From NCBI GenBank assembly GCA_004172865.1, contig SEBV01000009.1, positions 248,001-312,000 on the forward strand: a stretch of 64,000 nt of DNA, written 5' to 3'. Shown in pieces: positions 1 to 9,349 of this stretch; the first letter of the stretch is position 1; the number at the start of each line of letters is the position of its first letter. The stretch comes from Gammaproteobacteria bacterium (lineage in GTDB: Bacteria > Pseudomonadota > Gammaproteobacteria > Pseudomonadales > Cellvibrionaceae). The position numbers and the translations under genes are program-made. The notes beneath the pieces are model-generated. The model saw only the letters and a list, made by a program, of their open reading frames with translations, was not told the origin of the DNA and ran no database searches.

Positions 1-463
1 CAATCACCTTCACTGGCGCGGGTTTGGTGCCGATTTTCGCCGCGGTCAAGGCAGCAATAAATTCAGCCGGTGTCGTTACTTTACGATAGCTCGCGTTGTC
101 TTCAGTAATTACACCCCCACCGGTTGTTACGGTCCCTAGGGCTGCATAGCCGTCGATATTGTAAAGCTCAACACCCGTGGGAATAACGCCGGTGCCCAAC
201 CAATTAAAAGACAAACCGCTCGCACTCGAACTCGACGATGAGTTAGCCAAACTTGAAGACGAGTTTGCTGAACTCAAACTTGACGATGCAACGCTCTGCA
301 CCGAACTCGCCGCCACAGACGCCGAAGAAACTGCCAGGCTACTTAGGCTGGCAGTACTGGAAGATATTGCAGGAGCTGGTGAACTAGCGCCACCCGAACC
401 ACCACCGCAGGCCGCCATGAGGGAGCTGGACAAACTTAAGGCTAAGACTATTTTTTTACTCAT
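1..463 (-). CDS. Pectate lyase-like lipoprotein, PL1 type (partial, cut by left edge)
   Basis: This open frame runs leftward from an ATG at 461-463 and leaves the window without a stop, so only about 154 N-terminal residues are visible. The start has a purine-rich GAGAGATC stretch upstream. It begins with a lipoprotein signal ending in LMAACGGGSGG, so the Cys should be lipidated. A serine-rich linker follows to about residue 84. Then comes a segment with NIDGYAALGTVTTGGG and KVTTPAEFIAAL, which resembles the opening of family 1 pectate lyases (a GYA...TTGG block and a V-T-T-x-x-E-F/L-x-x-A-L block). It lies downstream of a pectin methylesterase on the same strand, which fits pectin breakdown at the cell surface. 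The catalytic part is outside the window, so the lyase call rests on these N-terminal motifs and on context. Confidence 0.7.
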   Translation of the reverse strand, partial: MSKKIVLALSLSSSLMAACGGGSGGASSPAPAISSSTASLSSLAVSSASVAASSVQSVASSSLSSANSSSSLANSSSSSSASGLSFNWLGTGVIPTGVELYNIDGYAALGTVTTGGGVITEDNASYRKVTTPAEFIAALTAAKIGTKPAPVKVI

Positions 464-549
464 TTCAGATCTCTCTAGAGTGTAATTATTGTGTCGATCT
501 GCCGATATTGTTGTACCAGATGAACTCTGGTTTTTTAGTTTGAATGAAG

Positions 550-577
550 AAAACGACCGGTTGGGCCGGTCGTTTTT
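550..577. terminator. Intrinsic terminator after the pectin methylesterase gene
   Basis: An 11-bp perfect stem (AAAACGACCGG at 550-560, CCGGTCGTTTT at 566-576) closes a 5-nt loop. It lies about 50 bp downstream of the stop of the minus-strand CE8 gene, and a T-rich tail follows on that strand. It separates this gene from the pectate lyase gene. Confidence 0.8.
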
Positions 578-623
578 AACAGATTAAAAATCCATGATTT
601 ATTGCCTAAGAATACGAATTTGC

Positions 624-3600
624 TTAAGGAGCGGTGCAATCAATATATTCAATTTGCAAATCATCAATAGTGATATTTGCACCTGTTTCGGTTCGTACCT
701 GAATGAATGAAGTACTTGAGCCGACGGTTGAGGTGAAGCTTACAGTCTGTCCAACTGGCAATGTGTCATAGGATGCACTCCAGAGCTGCGAGCTAGCTCC
801 GTACATTGAAGTAGCACTACTTGAGCCATTGTTATCCACATAAAAGATCAATTTTTTCCCTGCTGTACCTGCACCCACACCAGTCACTTTGAAGGAAATT
901 TTATAAGCTTTATGTAGATCAAAATCGCCATTTGAGGATGTATCGACTGCAGCGGTTGAGGTCCTTGGAGGCTTGTTACCAATGGAGAAACGCCCACCCG
1001 CCAAGGTCAATTCATCATTCGCAATAGTGACGCCAGCAGTTGTTCCGGTCACAAAAAATAAGGGAGCTGTAGAATCAGTGGATATAGATTTGTAAGCAGC
1101 GCTAAACAAGGTGGCCTTATCTACAGAAAAGTTTTCCGTAAGTATGTTGTTGCTGCAGGCCGCTACTGAACTGTTGGATGAGCTAGAAGCAACTGAACTG
1201 ATTGATGAGCTTGAGCTATTCCCCGACGAATTCGAAGAACTCAAACTGGACGAAGAACTCGAACTCACAGACGCCGCGCTGGACGTTGAACTAGCCGACG
1301 ACGCAGGTGCGCTCGAACTGGAATTTGGGTTCACATTCACACAGTCCGTGGTATCACTCGGCAGCGGATTCCAGCCGGCATTCGCATTGAAGCCAGCAAA
1401 AATCTGCGCTCGGCTGCAGAAAGTGTTCGCAATTTCACCCAGTGACAATTGATAACCAAACTGGCGACTGCTTACATTCAGGGTGGTGCCACTGAGATCC
1501 ATACTGCCGTATTCGCGCCAGCCGGTGGTTGCGTTGCCAGTGCCGGGATTGCTGGCAGGTTGCGAGTTAATGCCGAGACCCGCCCAACCAATGGGACTAA
1601 TGTGAGTGCCGATTTTGGTATTGACGAACACCACATTATCGAAGGTAGTTGTGCCTCCTGGGCTGCGGGCCAGGTAGTGAGTTCCATCTTTCGGGAACAC
1701 ACCGGTTGGACCAGCATCGCCCGTCAAGCTACTGTTGAGGAACACAAAACCTTTGTCGGTCGCCGCTTTAACTCTGGCTTGAAGAACGTATCCGCCGTTG
1801 TCGTTTCCACTAGAACGGCCCAGTGTGCGAATTTCACTTTGTTCAAACAGCGCAGCGTTGCTGCCGCCCCAAATAAAATCCACATTGCCTGCTACCAATG
1901 ACTTGTAAAACCAGTTCCAACCATTCAACTGCAAGGTGTCCTGCTCGCTAACAAAGTTGGCGTTTTTGGCGATCAAACGGCCATTCGGGCTGTTGAAATA
2001 AATCGCTTCCGCTTGTGCGCCAGCACCGATCAGAGTTGTGTTTTTGAGGGTCAGTGTATCCAACGTTAAAAGATCTGCCGTTTCTACCAAAAACACAGGG
2101 CGGCCAGATGAACCGGAATTCAGCCCTTCATTATTAGGATATTGCAGCACCACACCCGCACGGCTTTCTCCAACAATGGCGAGGTTGTTTTTGTTGCGCA
2201 GATAAAGCGGCTCCTCATAAGTACCGTCTTTCACGGTAATGCTCGCTGGCGTATCCAAAGCGACATTTTGCATGACGTAATTCAATGCGGATTGCAGGGT
2301 TCGGAAATTCGCTGTGTTGCCGTTGTCATCCACGATCAGACTGGTTAAGCCTGCCGCTGGAGCAGCGGAACGAGTGGTAAATGACCAGCCCGCATTTTTG
2401 CCGATACCTGCAAAAGCCTTACCGTTAAAGGTCGCACCGGTAAATACGCCAGCGCTAACCGCAACATAGTAGGCGGTGCCCAAGGCAAGTTTGTTGCCGT
2501 GCAGAGTGATGCTCGCGGTATTGCCGTTAATCCGAATCGGTCTGGTGTTAAGAGTGCGCAAAGTGCCGAAGCCAATCGCATCCGATTCGCCGGTTACCTT
2601 GATGGTATCCACTAGCGTGTCATCACTCACTTTGAAAATGCGCACAGAACCTGCGGTACCCAAGGTTGGCGGAGCATCAAAAGTCAGGCTGAGAACTTGG
2701 TCTTCGTAACTGCTGGTTTCGCCCGCTGCGGGCACGACCAGACCGGCCAGCGTGTAAGTCTCGGTGGGCATTACAAACTTGGGGGCAATGGTGGCGGTAA
2801 TAGTGCGCGTTAAGTTGGAAGCGCTGGTAAAAGTGATAGTAGCGGTGCCTGCTGCAAGCGGACTTAAGCTAATGCTATTCCCGGTTTTAACAACACTAAC
2901 AACGGTAGGGTTATCGCTAACCGCAGTGAAAGTGTCATCCGCGCCAGTATCGGTTTTTGCAGCAACTGTAATTACGCGGGCAGCGTCATCCACCTCGGCG
3001 GCGTAAGTGCTTGCGGTTGGCGATAACAATAGCGATGCCGGTTTTTGGCTGGCATCACCGACTTTAACGTCGTCAATTTCAAAGGATTTATTGGCAGTCC
3101 AGAAACCGACTAAGCCTTGGGTGGTGAAATCCGGATCGGTCACGCTACCAAGATTTTCGCCGTCCAAATACACGGTCAAGGTCGTGCCGATTAATTCCAA
3201 ACGCAACGAATACCATTGGCCATCCAGCGCATTTTCGAGGCCTTGTACGATAGGCTTTTTCACCTGTTTGGGGCGAGAAATTGAACCCGCTTTCATCTTG
3301 GCGATTTCGACTTGCGTGCTGGTCGCCGCAGACTGAATATTCAAGGCGCCCGCATACCAATTGTTGCCATCCTGGTAACGGGCAATTAGATAAATTTGTT
3401 TATTCGAGTTAGTGGGATTAGTGCGCGGACGAATTTTAGCTTCAACGTAATAGTCGGCGCTGGTTACACCAGCGAATGCGCTGGGTTTAACCAAAGCAAT
3501 CACGCCACCCAAGGCTCCTGCGGTATAGCGCAATATGTAATTTTGGTTATCGCTGACTAGATCAAACTTACCGTCTGGAATCAGCGTGTTAATGTTGCTT

Positions 3601-3932
3601 GGCTTCAAATCCCACTTGTCAGTGTTATTACCCGCAAAGTCATCACAGAAATATAAACCGGTGGTTGGGCATGCCCAAGCCGTATTTGAATTCGAACTGC
3701 TGGACGAACTCACACTACTTGAAGCCGCCGCGCTCGATACAGAATTGGCGCTACTTACGGATGACAGAGTACTCACAACTGAACTTGAGACTGCAGAACT
3801 TATCGCCGCCGACGAAACACTCGATGCCACCGCACTCGACGAACTGGTTGAATTATTGTTATTTGAACTCCCGCCACAAGCGGTCAGGATCAAGGCTAAC
3901 AGCGCCACGCTGAAAAAGTGATAAGGCCTCAT
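624..3932 (-). CDS. Multidomain pectin methylesterase lipoprotein (CE8)
   Basis: The 1102-residue product should remove methyl esters from pectin at the cell surface, opening it to pectate lyases. The start has the ribosome site GGAGAG. The signal peptide ends in a lipobox (LTAC, Cys19), followed by a serine linker to about residue 85. About 86-290 looks like a LamG/concanavalin-type sandwich (YVEAKIRPR, EIDDVKVGD). About 300-385 looks like a bacterial Ig-like fold, and about 390-520 like a second Ig-like domain. The CE8 beta-helix spans about 530-870, with IVDDNGNTANFRTLQSAL at its start and the two catalytic-aspartate regions SEQDTLQLNG and GNVDFIWGG. A second serine linker precedes a C-terminal module (about 925-1102) that also occurs twice in the next upstream protein. 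It is much longer than a plain CE8 enzyme because of the added domains. The CE8 assignment is secure; the binding roles of the other domains are inferred. Confidence 0.92.
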   Translation of the reverse strand: MRPYHFFSVALLALILTACGGSSNNNNSTSSSSAVASSVSSAAISSAVSSSVVSTLSSVSSANSVSSAAASSSVSSSSSSNSNTAWACPTTGLYFCDDFAGNNTDKWDLKPSNINTLIPDGKFDLVSDNQNYILRYTAGALGGVIALVKPSAFAGVTSADYYVEAKIRPRTNPTNSNKQIYLIARYQDGNNWYAGALNIQSAATSTQVEIAKMKAGSISRPKQVKKPIVQGLENALDGQWYSLRLELIGTTLTVYLDGENLGSVTDPDFTTQGLVGFWTANKSFEIDDVKVGDASQKPASLLLSPTASTYAAEVDDAARVITVAAKTDTGADDTFTAVSDNPTVVSVVKTGNSISLSPLAAGTATITFTSASNLTRTITATIAPKFVMPTETYTLAGLVVPAAGETSSYEDQVLSLTFDAPPTLGTAGSVRIFKVSDDTLVDTIKVTGESDAIGFGTLRTLNTRPIRINGNTASITLHGNKLALGTAYYVAVSAGVFTGATFNGKAFAGIGKNAGWSFTTRSAAPAAGLTSLIVDDNGNTANFRTLQSALNYVMQNVALDTPASITVKDGTYEEPLYLRNKNNLAIVGESRAGVVLQYPNNEGLNSGSSGRPVFLVETADLLTLDTLTLKNTTLIGAGAQAEAIYFNSPNGRLIAKNANFVSEQDTLQLNGWNWFYKSLVAGNVDFIWGGSNAALFEQSEIRTLGRSSGNDNGGYVLQARVKAATDKGFVFLNSSLTGDAGPTGVFPKDGTHYLARSPGGTTTFDNVVFVNTKIGTHISPIGWAGLGINSQPASNPGTGNATTGWREYGSMDLSGTTLNVSSRQFGYQLSLGEIANTFCSRAQIFAGFNANAGWNPLPSDTTDCVNVNPNSSSSAPASSASSTSSAASVSSSSSSSLSSSNSSGNSSSSSISSVASSSSNSSVAACSNNILTENFSVDKATLFSAAYKSISTDSTAPLFFVTGTTAGVTIANDELTLAGGRFSIGNKPPRTSTAAVDTSSNGDFDLHKAYKISFKVTGVGAGTAGKKLIFYVDNNGSSSATSMYGASSQLWSASYDTLPVGQTVSFTSTVGSSTSFIQVRTETGANITIDDLQIEYIDCTAP

Positions 3933-4042
3933 ATTTGCTCTCCGTTATATTTATGATTGATGCAACACAAAAGACCGAGCGAACTCCCGCCGGGGAATCA
4001 ACATTTGCCGAGAACAATTTGAATTTTTTGATTTCAATTTTA

Positions 4043-4092
4043 TTTTTATAAAAACAGTACCCAACCCATCGGAATATTTCTGATAGGTTGGG
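4043..4092 (-). terminator. Intrinsic terminator after the two-module lipoprotein gene
   Basis: On the minus strand an 11-bp stem (CCCAACCTATC with GATGGGTTGGG, one G-U pair; arms at 4082-4092 and 4060-4070) starts just after the stop at 4104. It is followed by a T-rich tail with a run of five T. It isolates this gene from the CE8 gene. Confidence 0.8.
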
Positions 4093-4103
4093 CTTACAAT
4101 GGA

Positions 4104-5654
4104 CTATTGGTATTCGATGGTCAGGTTATCGATAGTGATATTGGTAACGTTGCTGTCAGCCCGGAATTGCAAGAAGGAAGTGGCAGTTCCCACGGCTGAC
4201 TCAATAATGACCTCGTGAGGCAAGGTTCCCAAATCACCCGCAACTACTTGCAGCAAGCGCGATGCGGTACTTCCAACAGTGCTGTGAAATGAGCTACCCG
4301 CTGATGTCGTGTTGTTATCAACATACACCTGGAAATTACCCGCTCCCGTAAACGCCGTAACGGTAAACTTAATGCGGTAATTTTTGCTCAAGTCATAGCC
4401 ACCGTTTGGTGCTACGCCTGCAGCTGTCGCTGTTGTGGGAGTTTTATCGCCAATCGTGAAGCGGGCATTGTTCATACTCAATTGACCATTCGCGAAAGTG
4501 ATGCGAGTTCCTCCCGATGCGGCCACATACAATGGCAAATTATTATCGACAGGGTTTGCTTTGTACGCATTTGTGAAAAAAGCAGCGGCATCGGTCGGCG
4601 TAAAATCTTCTGTCAGCAATGCAGAGACAGTTCCGGTTGAGCTTGAGGCACTTGAGACAGTACTTGAACTCGAAGCGCTGGAAGCCAAACTTGAACTTAC
4701 TGCACTGGAAGCCGTTGAGCTTACAGCACCAACATCACTCGATGCGGCAGATGACACCGAAGAACTTGAAGCACTTGATGCAACACTCGAAACAACACTG
4801 GAAGCCGCACTCGACGCAGAACTCGCCGTCGCCACCGGGCGTACAAAACTCGTATCCGCCACGCAAGCAGGAACACTGCCGGTATAAGGTGCATCTTGAT
4901 ATTCAAGAACCAAATCATCGATAACAACATCAGTCCCACTTTCCACACGAATTTGTAAAAATGAACTACTGCTACCCACCGCTGACGTCACTGTGTAGCG
5001 TTGGCCGGGGACCAGTACCGACGTCAGCTCGTACATGATCCTGTTGCTGTTACCGTGAATGGAGTTGGCTTGCACGGTCGTGTTGTTATCCACAAAAATC
5101 ATCATGCGTTTTGAGGTGGATGGCTTGGTATCTTTTACACAGAACGACAGTTTGTAAGCTTTGCTTAAATCCAGCTCACCCCAGGCTGCGACTGTGGGAT
5201 CTGCAGTGGTCGTACCCGCTTCCAAACGAGTTTGGCCCAGCGTGAAACGTGAGTTGCTCAACCACAACGCCTTGCTCGTCCAATTGGTTAGCAAAATGCG
5301 CGGCACGCCATCGGGATTGGTACTTACCGGATAGCCACTGGTGACGTAGTAGAGCGGCAAAGTTGTATCGGTGCTCAAGTGTTTGTAATTCGCACTCAGG
5401 AAACCGTCGATATCGACTGCTTCAAAATTTTCATAAACGGGCAGCGTTGTTTTCGCACCATTTGCAATTGAACTGGATGAACCATTCCCCGCTGGCACTG
5501 AGCTGGATGACGCGCTACTCAAAACAAAACCATCGGGCAACAAGCTCGCGGGTTTATCATCCGAAGTGCTGGCACCACCACAACCCATCAAGGTCGCGGA
5601 TAAAATTAATGCGCTGATTACACTTATCTGTTTCATTGTTGCTATCTGTTTCAT
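4104..5654 (-). CDS. Surface lipoprotein with two copies of an uncharacterised module
   Basis: The 516-residue product has a lipoprotein signal (LSATLMGCGG), a short linker, one module at about 72-255, a long serine/alanine linker at about 270-345 and a second module at about 347-516. The modules are clearly related to each other and to the C-terminus of the neighbouring pectin methylesterase. Shared blocks include a D-x-x-x-PLY-V segment, an N-x-RFT-G segment, a DLSK-Y-F segment, VDNNTT, GSxxSFLQ-R and IDDL-EYQ. No catalytic motif is recognisable. The architecture, linkers and pectin context suggest a non-catalytic carbohydrate-binding or scaffold role, which is inference. The start at 5654 has AAAGGTAAAG upstream. 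A second in-frame ATG six codons later lacks a ribosome site, although the MKQI motif is repeated there. Confidence 0.75.
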   Translation of the reverse strand: MKQIATMKQISVISALILSATLMGCGGASTSDDKPASLLPDGFVLSSASSSSVPAGNGSSSSIANGAKTTLPVYENFEAVDIDGFLSANYKHLSTDTTLPLYYVTSGYPVSTNPDGVPRILLTNWTSKALWLSNSRFTLGQTRLEAGTTTADPTVAAWGELDLSKAYKLSFCVKDTKPSTSKRMMIFVDNNTTVQANSIHGNSNRIMYELTSVLVPGQRYTVTSAVGSSSSFLQIRVESGTDVVIDDLVLEYQDAPYTGSVPACVADTSFVRPVATASSASSAASSVVSSVASSASSSSVSSAASSDVGAVSSTASSAVSSSLASSASSSSTVSSASSSTGTVSALLTEDFTPTDAAAFFTNAYKANPVDNNLPLYVAASGGTRITFANGQLSMNNARFTIGDKTPTTATAAGVAPNGGYDLSKNYRIKFTVTAFTGAGNFQVYVDNNTTSAGSSFHSTVGSTASRLLQVVAGDLGTLPHEVIIESAVGTATSFLQFRADSNVTNITIDNLTIEYQ

Positions 5655-5757
5655 ATCTTTACCTTTTTATTTTATTCTCTGGTTAAATTATTCGCGGATT
5701 GAATAAATCCCGGCGTTAATGGCGAACAAAATAAATTTGCTCGCGCACAAAGTTTCA

Positions 5758-8661
5758 TTATTTAAATTTAATGTTCACGCCCAACTGATAGGAGCTGCCG
5801 TAATCCTCGCTTAAATAAAGTACGTGGCCGCCTGACGCTGCATTGCCTTTGTAGTAATACAGACCTTTGTCGTTGTTGATATTTAATGCATCGAAATAAA
5901 TTTTTATGTCTTTAGTAATTTGGTAAGTGGCTTTGAAATCAATACCGGTTGCGGCCGCGTTATAAATATCCGCCCAGGCTTTACAATTGCTCGCACTGGC
6001 ATCCGGGCACGCACCCAATTCTTTAAGAATTTTGCTGCGATAATTTCCAATCACGCGCACCGAAAAATCATCATTCTCCCAACCCAACACCAGGTTAGCA
6101 GTTTCGTCTGCTTGATCAGGCAATTGCACTTTGCCTGCTCGAACATCCGGGCCTGCATCTGCACTGGAATGAATTAGGGTCAAATTAGATTGCACAAATA
6201 AACCGGATGTAAAAGATTGTGAGTAAGACAATTCAATGCCGTACACATCCGCCTTGTTGCCGTTAGTGGTGTAATTGACGCTATCAAAAACCAAATCACT
6301 AGGAATGTTAAATTGCGTGATTTGATCAACAGGGAGTGCGATAGGTAAATCCGCTAAAGCTTTAGTTGCACCATTTACTTCAACAATAAAATCGTCGATT
6401 TGTTTGTAATAAAGCGCGGCCTGTAAAAACAAATCATCATTGGGATACCACGCAAAAGACACATCCAGATTGTTGGAGGTCATTGGTTTTAAATGCGTGT
6501 TACCAATGTTGAGCGTAGTTGCACCACTCATGTAATAGTTTTGAACATCTGCAGTAGACGTTGCACCAAGAGTTCCTTGCAAATCATCACTACATTTCAA
6601 TCCACCCGGTGCAGTTGGATTACACAATTGCACACGATCCGCAATATTGGCGAACGCGCGCGCTTGATCAAACCCGGGGCGCGTATAACTCGTCCATAAT
6701 GCAGCACGTACTAAAGTGTCTTCAGTTGGTTCGTAACGATAATGAACACTTGGCAATAAGTTATGATAAGAATTTTCAGTGCCTGCTAACGGTATAGCTA
6801 CATCCAGTTTTTGATCCGAAATATCTTCGAAGCGATCATTGCGAATTGAAAAATTTCCGGTCGAATCAAATTGCGTTGCCACATAACGCGCACCTGCAAT
6901 CAAACTCGATTTATCACTCAACTGAAATTCCGCCATCAAATAAGCTTCCTGGGAATCTTCAGTGATTTTGTAATCGTCTTTGGTGCTATCTATACCCACA
7001 TGATTAACGTCTAACAACTTGGCGGTGTTCCAAGTGCTGGCAATTAATTTTTCTGCATCAGCACGCGTAATCATGTCGTAATCAAAATCGGGATGATTGG
7101 GGGTGAAGGTGGTGAATTGGCCTAACTGACCTTTTGATGCGTAATCAAAACATTGGGTGTCGGTTCCGCAAAAATTAGCATAAAGGCGTGGGTCAACACT
7201 CCAGCGATCTTTATTGCGTGTGCGCTCGCGTGATTTTAATAACACACCGGCTTTTACATAATTAATACGGCCATCATCAAATTCTTTTTTAATATTTGCG
7301 GCGAATTGATCAACAGTATCATTGCGGAAACTATCTTCAATAAAAAGATTGTCGTAATCCATTTTAGATTGCGAGCGGCCTTCGACCATAGTGAAATAAC
7401 CTGCAGAGGCTGCAGATATAGCCGAAAGATTAACGCCACCTAATTGCGCCATCTGCGCACCAGAAATAATCTGGCCTTTAATATAATCTTCACCGCCTTG
7501 GCCTAACATCGGCAAATGTTGAATTCTAAACTGCACGCGACTGCCATCTGGCTTGGAATAGTCGCTATCGGATTTCGCCAATTTATAATCGAGTGTCCAA
7601 CCTTCACCAAAACGATTTTCACCGCCGATATCATAAGTATCTGTCGAACTGGTTCCATCCTGAATGAAAAATTGTTGCTGCAATTGCCCATCAACAACAC
7701 CGAATACATTTGATGCGGTATTTATATAAGCAACGTCGCCCGTACTAGCGCCATCGAAACGATAATACTCACGCATGGCGACATCTTCGTCTTCATAATT
7801 AGTGCGGTTTACTCGTAAATAATATTCGCTGTCATCCGTGGGCCGCCAACCTAAATCGAGCGACCCTGTCATGCGCGTGCGCACAGCATTTTCCTGATCA
7901 GCCCAAAATTGATACGGCGTCAACATAGTTTCGCTGGGTGCAGCGCCGGCAACATCCACTTTTAATTCGCGCAAATCTGTCGATTGGTGATGCGTGACTT
8001 GATAACCTTCGGTTTCTTTTTTCTCGTAAGTTAAACTATAAGAAACACCAACGGTTTGATCAAAAAATAAATTTGTGCCTTGCAAAGTTAATTTCGGTGA
8101 ATATGCGGATGCGTAATCCTGATAAGAACCTTGCGCTGAAAAACGTAACGTGTCTTTCTTTTTATCAAATGCCGAAACTGTTTTAACATTCACCGCGCCA
8201 CCGATGGAATTCAAATCCATATCCGGCGTTAGCGATTTAAAAACTTCAATTGAGCCGAGCATATCCGCAGGTAAGGCATCTAAAGAAAAATTACGATTAT
8301 CTGCACCCGCTGTTGCCATTTCGCTACCGTTCATACTCACGCTAACAAAACCTGGACCCAAGCCGCGCACGCTAACAAACTGACCTTCCCCTTCAGTTTT
8401 TTGCAAGGTCAATCCGGGCACACGCTGTAAAGATTCCGCTACGTTATGATCAGCGAAATTACCTGAGTCATCTTGTGAAATAACTGAACTCACAATATTT
8501 TTTGCACGCTCAGCTTCGCGCGCGTTTAATTCCGCCTGACGCACACCCGACACAACAACTTCGTCGACGTCACTAACAGGTGCTGCAGATTGAGCGAAAA
8601 CCTGACTAGATCCCGCCGCAATTAATGCGATGCACAGCGCTAAACTATTTTTTTTATACAT
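5758..8661 (-). CDS. TonB-dependent receptor of the pectin locus
   Basis: The 967-residue product is an outer-membrane active transporter. A signal peptide ends near FAQSA, followed by a TonB-box-like DEVVVSG. The plug domain holds typical segments (AESLQRVPGLTLQKTEG, VSVRGLGPGFVSVSMNG, SIEVFKSLTPDMD, GGAVNVKT). A long 22-strand-type barrel ends in a short C-terminal strand, YQLGVNIKFK. There is no N-terminal STN signalling domain. The start is preceded by GAGGAATAGC. It is the first gene of the minus-strand pectin cluster. This kind of receptor often carries plant oligosaccharides in Cellvibrio and Xanthomonas relatives. Uptake of pectin oligomers is inferred from neighbours, because the barrel sequence alone does not reveal the ligand. 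Confidence 0.92.
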   Translation of the reverse strand: MYKKNSLALCIALIAAGSSQVFAQSAAPVSDVDEVVVSGVRQAELNAREAERAKNIVSSVISQDDSGNFADHNVAESLQRVPGLTLQKTEGEGQFVSVRGLGPGFVSVSMNGSEMATAGADNRNFSLDALPADMLGSIEVFKSLTPDMDLNSIGGAVNVKTVSAFDKKKDTLRFSAQGSYQDYASAYSPKLTLQGTNLFFDQTVGVSYSLTYEKKETEGYQVTHHQSTDLRELKVDVAGAAPSETMLTPYQFWADQENAVRTRMTGSLDLGWRPTDDSEYYLRVNRTNYEDEDVAMREYYRFDGASTGDVAYINTASNVFGVVDGQLQQQFFIQDGTSSTDTYDIGGENRFGEGWTLDYKLAKSDSDYSKPDGSRVQFRIQHLPMLGQGGEDYIKGQIISGAQMAQLGGVNLSAISAASAGYFTMVEGRSQSKMDYDNLFIEDSFRNDTVDQFAANIKKEFDDGRINYVKAGVLLKSRERTRNKDRWSVDPRLYANFCGTDTQCFDYASKGQLGQFTTFTPNHPDFDYDMITRADAEKLIASTWNTAKLLDVNHVGIDSTKDDYKITEDSQEAYLMAEFQLSDKSSLIAGARYVATQFDSTGNFSIRNDRFEDISDQKLDVAIPLAGTENSYHNLLPSVHYRYEPTEDTLVRAALWTSYTRPGFDQARAFANIADRVQLCNPTAPGGLKCSDDLQGTLGATSTADVQNYYMSGATTLNIGNTHLKPMTSNNLDVSFAWYPNDDLFLQAALYYKQIDDFIVEVNGATKALADLPIALPVDQITQFNIPSDLVFDSVNYTTNGNKADVYGIELSYSQSFTSGLFVQSNLTLIHSSADAGPDVRAGKVQLPDQADETANLVLGWENDDFSVRVIGNYRSKILKELGACPDASASNCKAWADIYNAAATGIDFKATYQITKDIKIYFDALNINNDKGLYYYKGNAASGGHVLYLSEDYGSSYQLGVNIKFK

Positions 8662-8732
8662 GCTATTCCTCGATTTTTATTTTAAAAAAGTGACTTATTA
8701 ATTATTAGTGTTTACTACAAAAAATATTTTCC

Positions 8733-8942
8733 TTACGAATGAAAATGCAAAACATGCGCGCACGCGAAAGCCACCGGAGTTGGCACGGTTTGAATTGGTG
8801 GGCGATAAACTTTAGAGATAGTTGGCGATGCTTCAGCAGCCATCACGAGAGCTGGAGCAAATAAAGAAAATAGGAATCCGCACGCAATGAGTTGCGTGAG
8901 CGATAACAAGCAGGAAGAAAATGGACTCAATAATTTATACAT
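8733..8942 (-). CDS. Possible small secreted peptide upstream of the receptor
   Basis: A 69-residue frame begins with a credible signal-like stretch (LIACGFLFSLFAPALVMAAEA), leaving about 30 mature residues with a proline-rich YRPPIQTVPTPV segment. A weak GAG-AAAA ribosome site precedes the ATG. It lies about 70 bp upstream of the TonB-dependent receptor on the same strand. I recognise no family. It may be a leader-encoded small protein, a remnant or chance. Confidence 0.35.
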   Translation of the reverse strand: MYKLLSPFSSCLLSLTQLIACGFLFSLFAPALVMAAEASPTISKVYRPPIQTVPTPVAFACAHVLHFHS

Positions 8943-9349
8943 TTTTCTCGGTCACTGAATGAAATCCTGAAAAGGAAATGCAAACAAACACCCGCACTGA
9001 GTAATCAGTGTGGGTGGTAAAGACCGAAGGTAAAAATTACCGATTTTTTGTTTTGGGAGGTTAAATACGGGAGGAAACCATACGTATTTACCTGGACGCG
9101 CGCTTTTTATAATAGATGTTTGAGTGCTACGCGTTTGGCACTATACCCTGTTTTTTTCCAATATCCAGTCCCTAAATGCGAAACGCTTATACTTTTTAGG
9201 TGCCGATTTATGGCAAGCGCCAAACCGGTTGAAAGGGAACCAGCGGCTATATAAAGCCGTCATAGCTCGACATCGCGCTAGAGAAGCCCCCCATAACCCG
9301 CTAGAATGACTCACATTCATGTCTAACTCCCTTGAGAAGTGACCTCGCT
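8943..9349. other. Intergenic region between the receptor locus and gpmI
   Basis: This 407-bp divergent gap must carry promoters for both sides. The clearest feature is a 10-bp stem at 8991-9014 (CCCGCACTGA, loop GTAA, TCAGTGTGGG) with one G-U pair and a GNRA-type loop on plus-strand RNA. A shorter GGTAA-AAA-TTACC hairpin follows near 9030-9045. I see no tRNA and no convincing gene here; the short frames between 9048 and 9309 lack coding character. Confidence 0.5.

Noticed and set aside
177-485. Plus-strand frame rich in Leu and Glu, and similar ones near 1111-1452, 3586-3921 and 4498-4887
   Set aside because: They are the antisense of serine-rich linkers in the minus-strand lipoproteins, which creates long open frames by composition.
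3700-3900. Tandem repeat or CRISPR-like array
   Set aside because: The repetition is irregular serine-codon sequence in coding DNA, with no constant repeat and spacer pattern. No CRISPR array or cas gene was seen in the window.
9048-9309. Short plus-strand frames upstream of gpmI
   Set aside because: No ribosome sites, no protein-like composition, and they overlap the region that must contain promoters.
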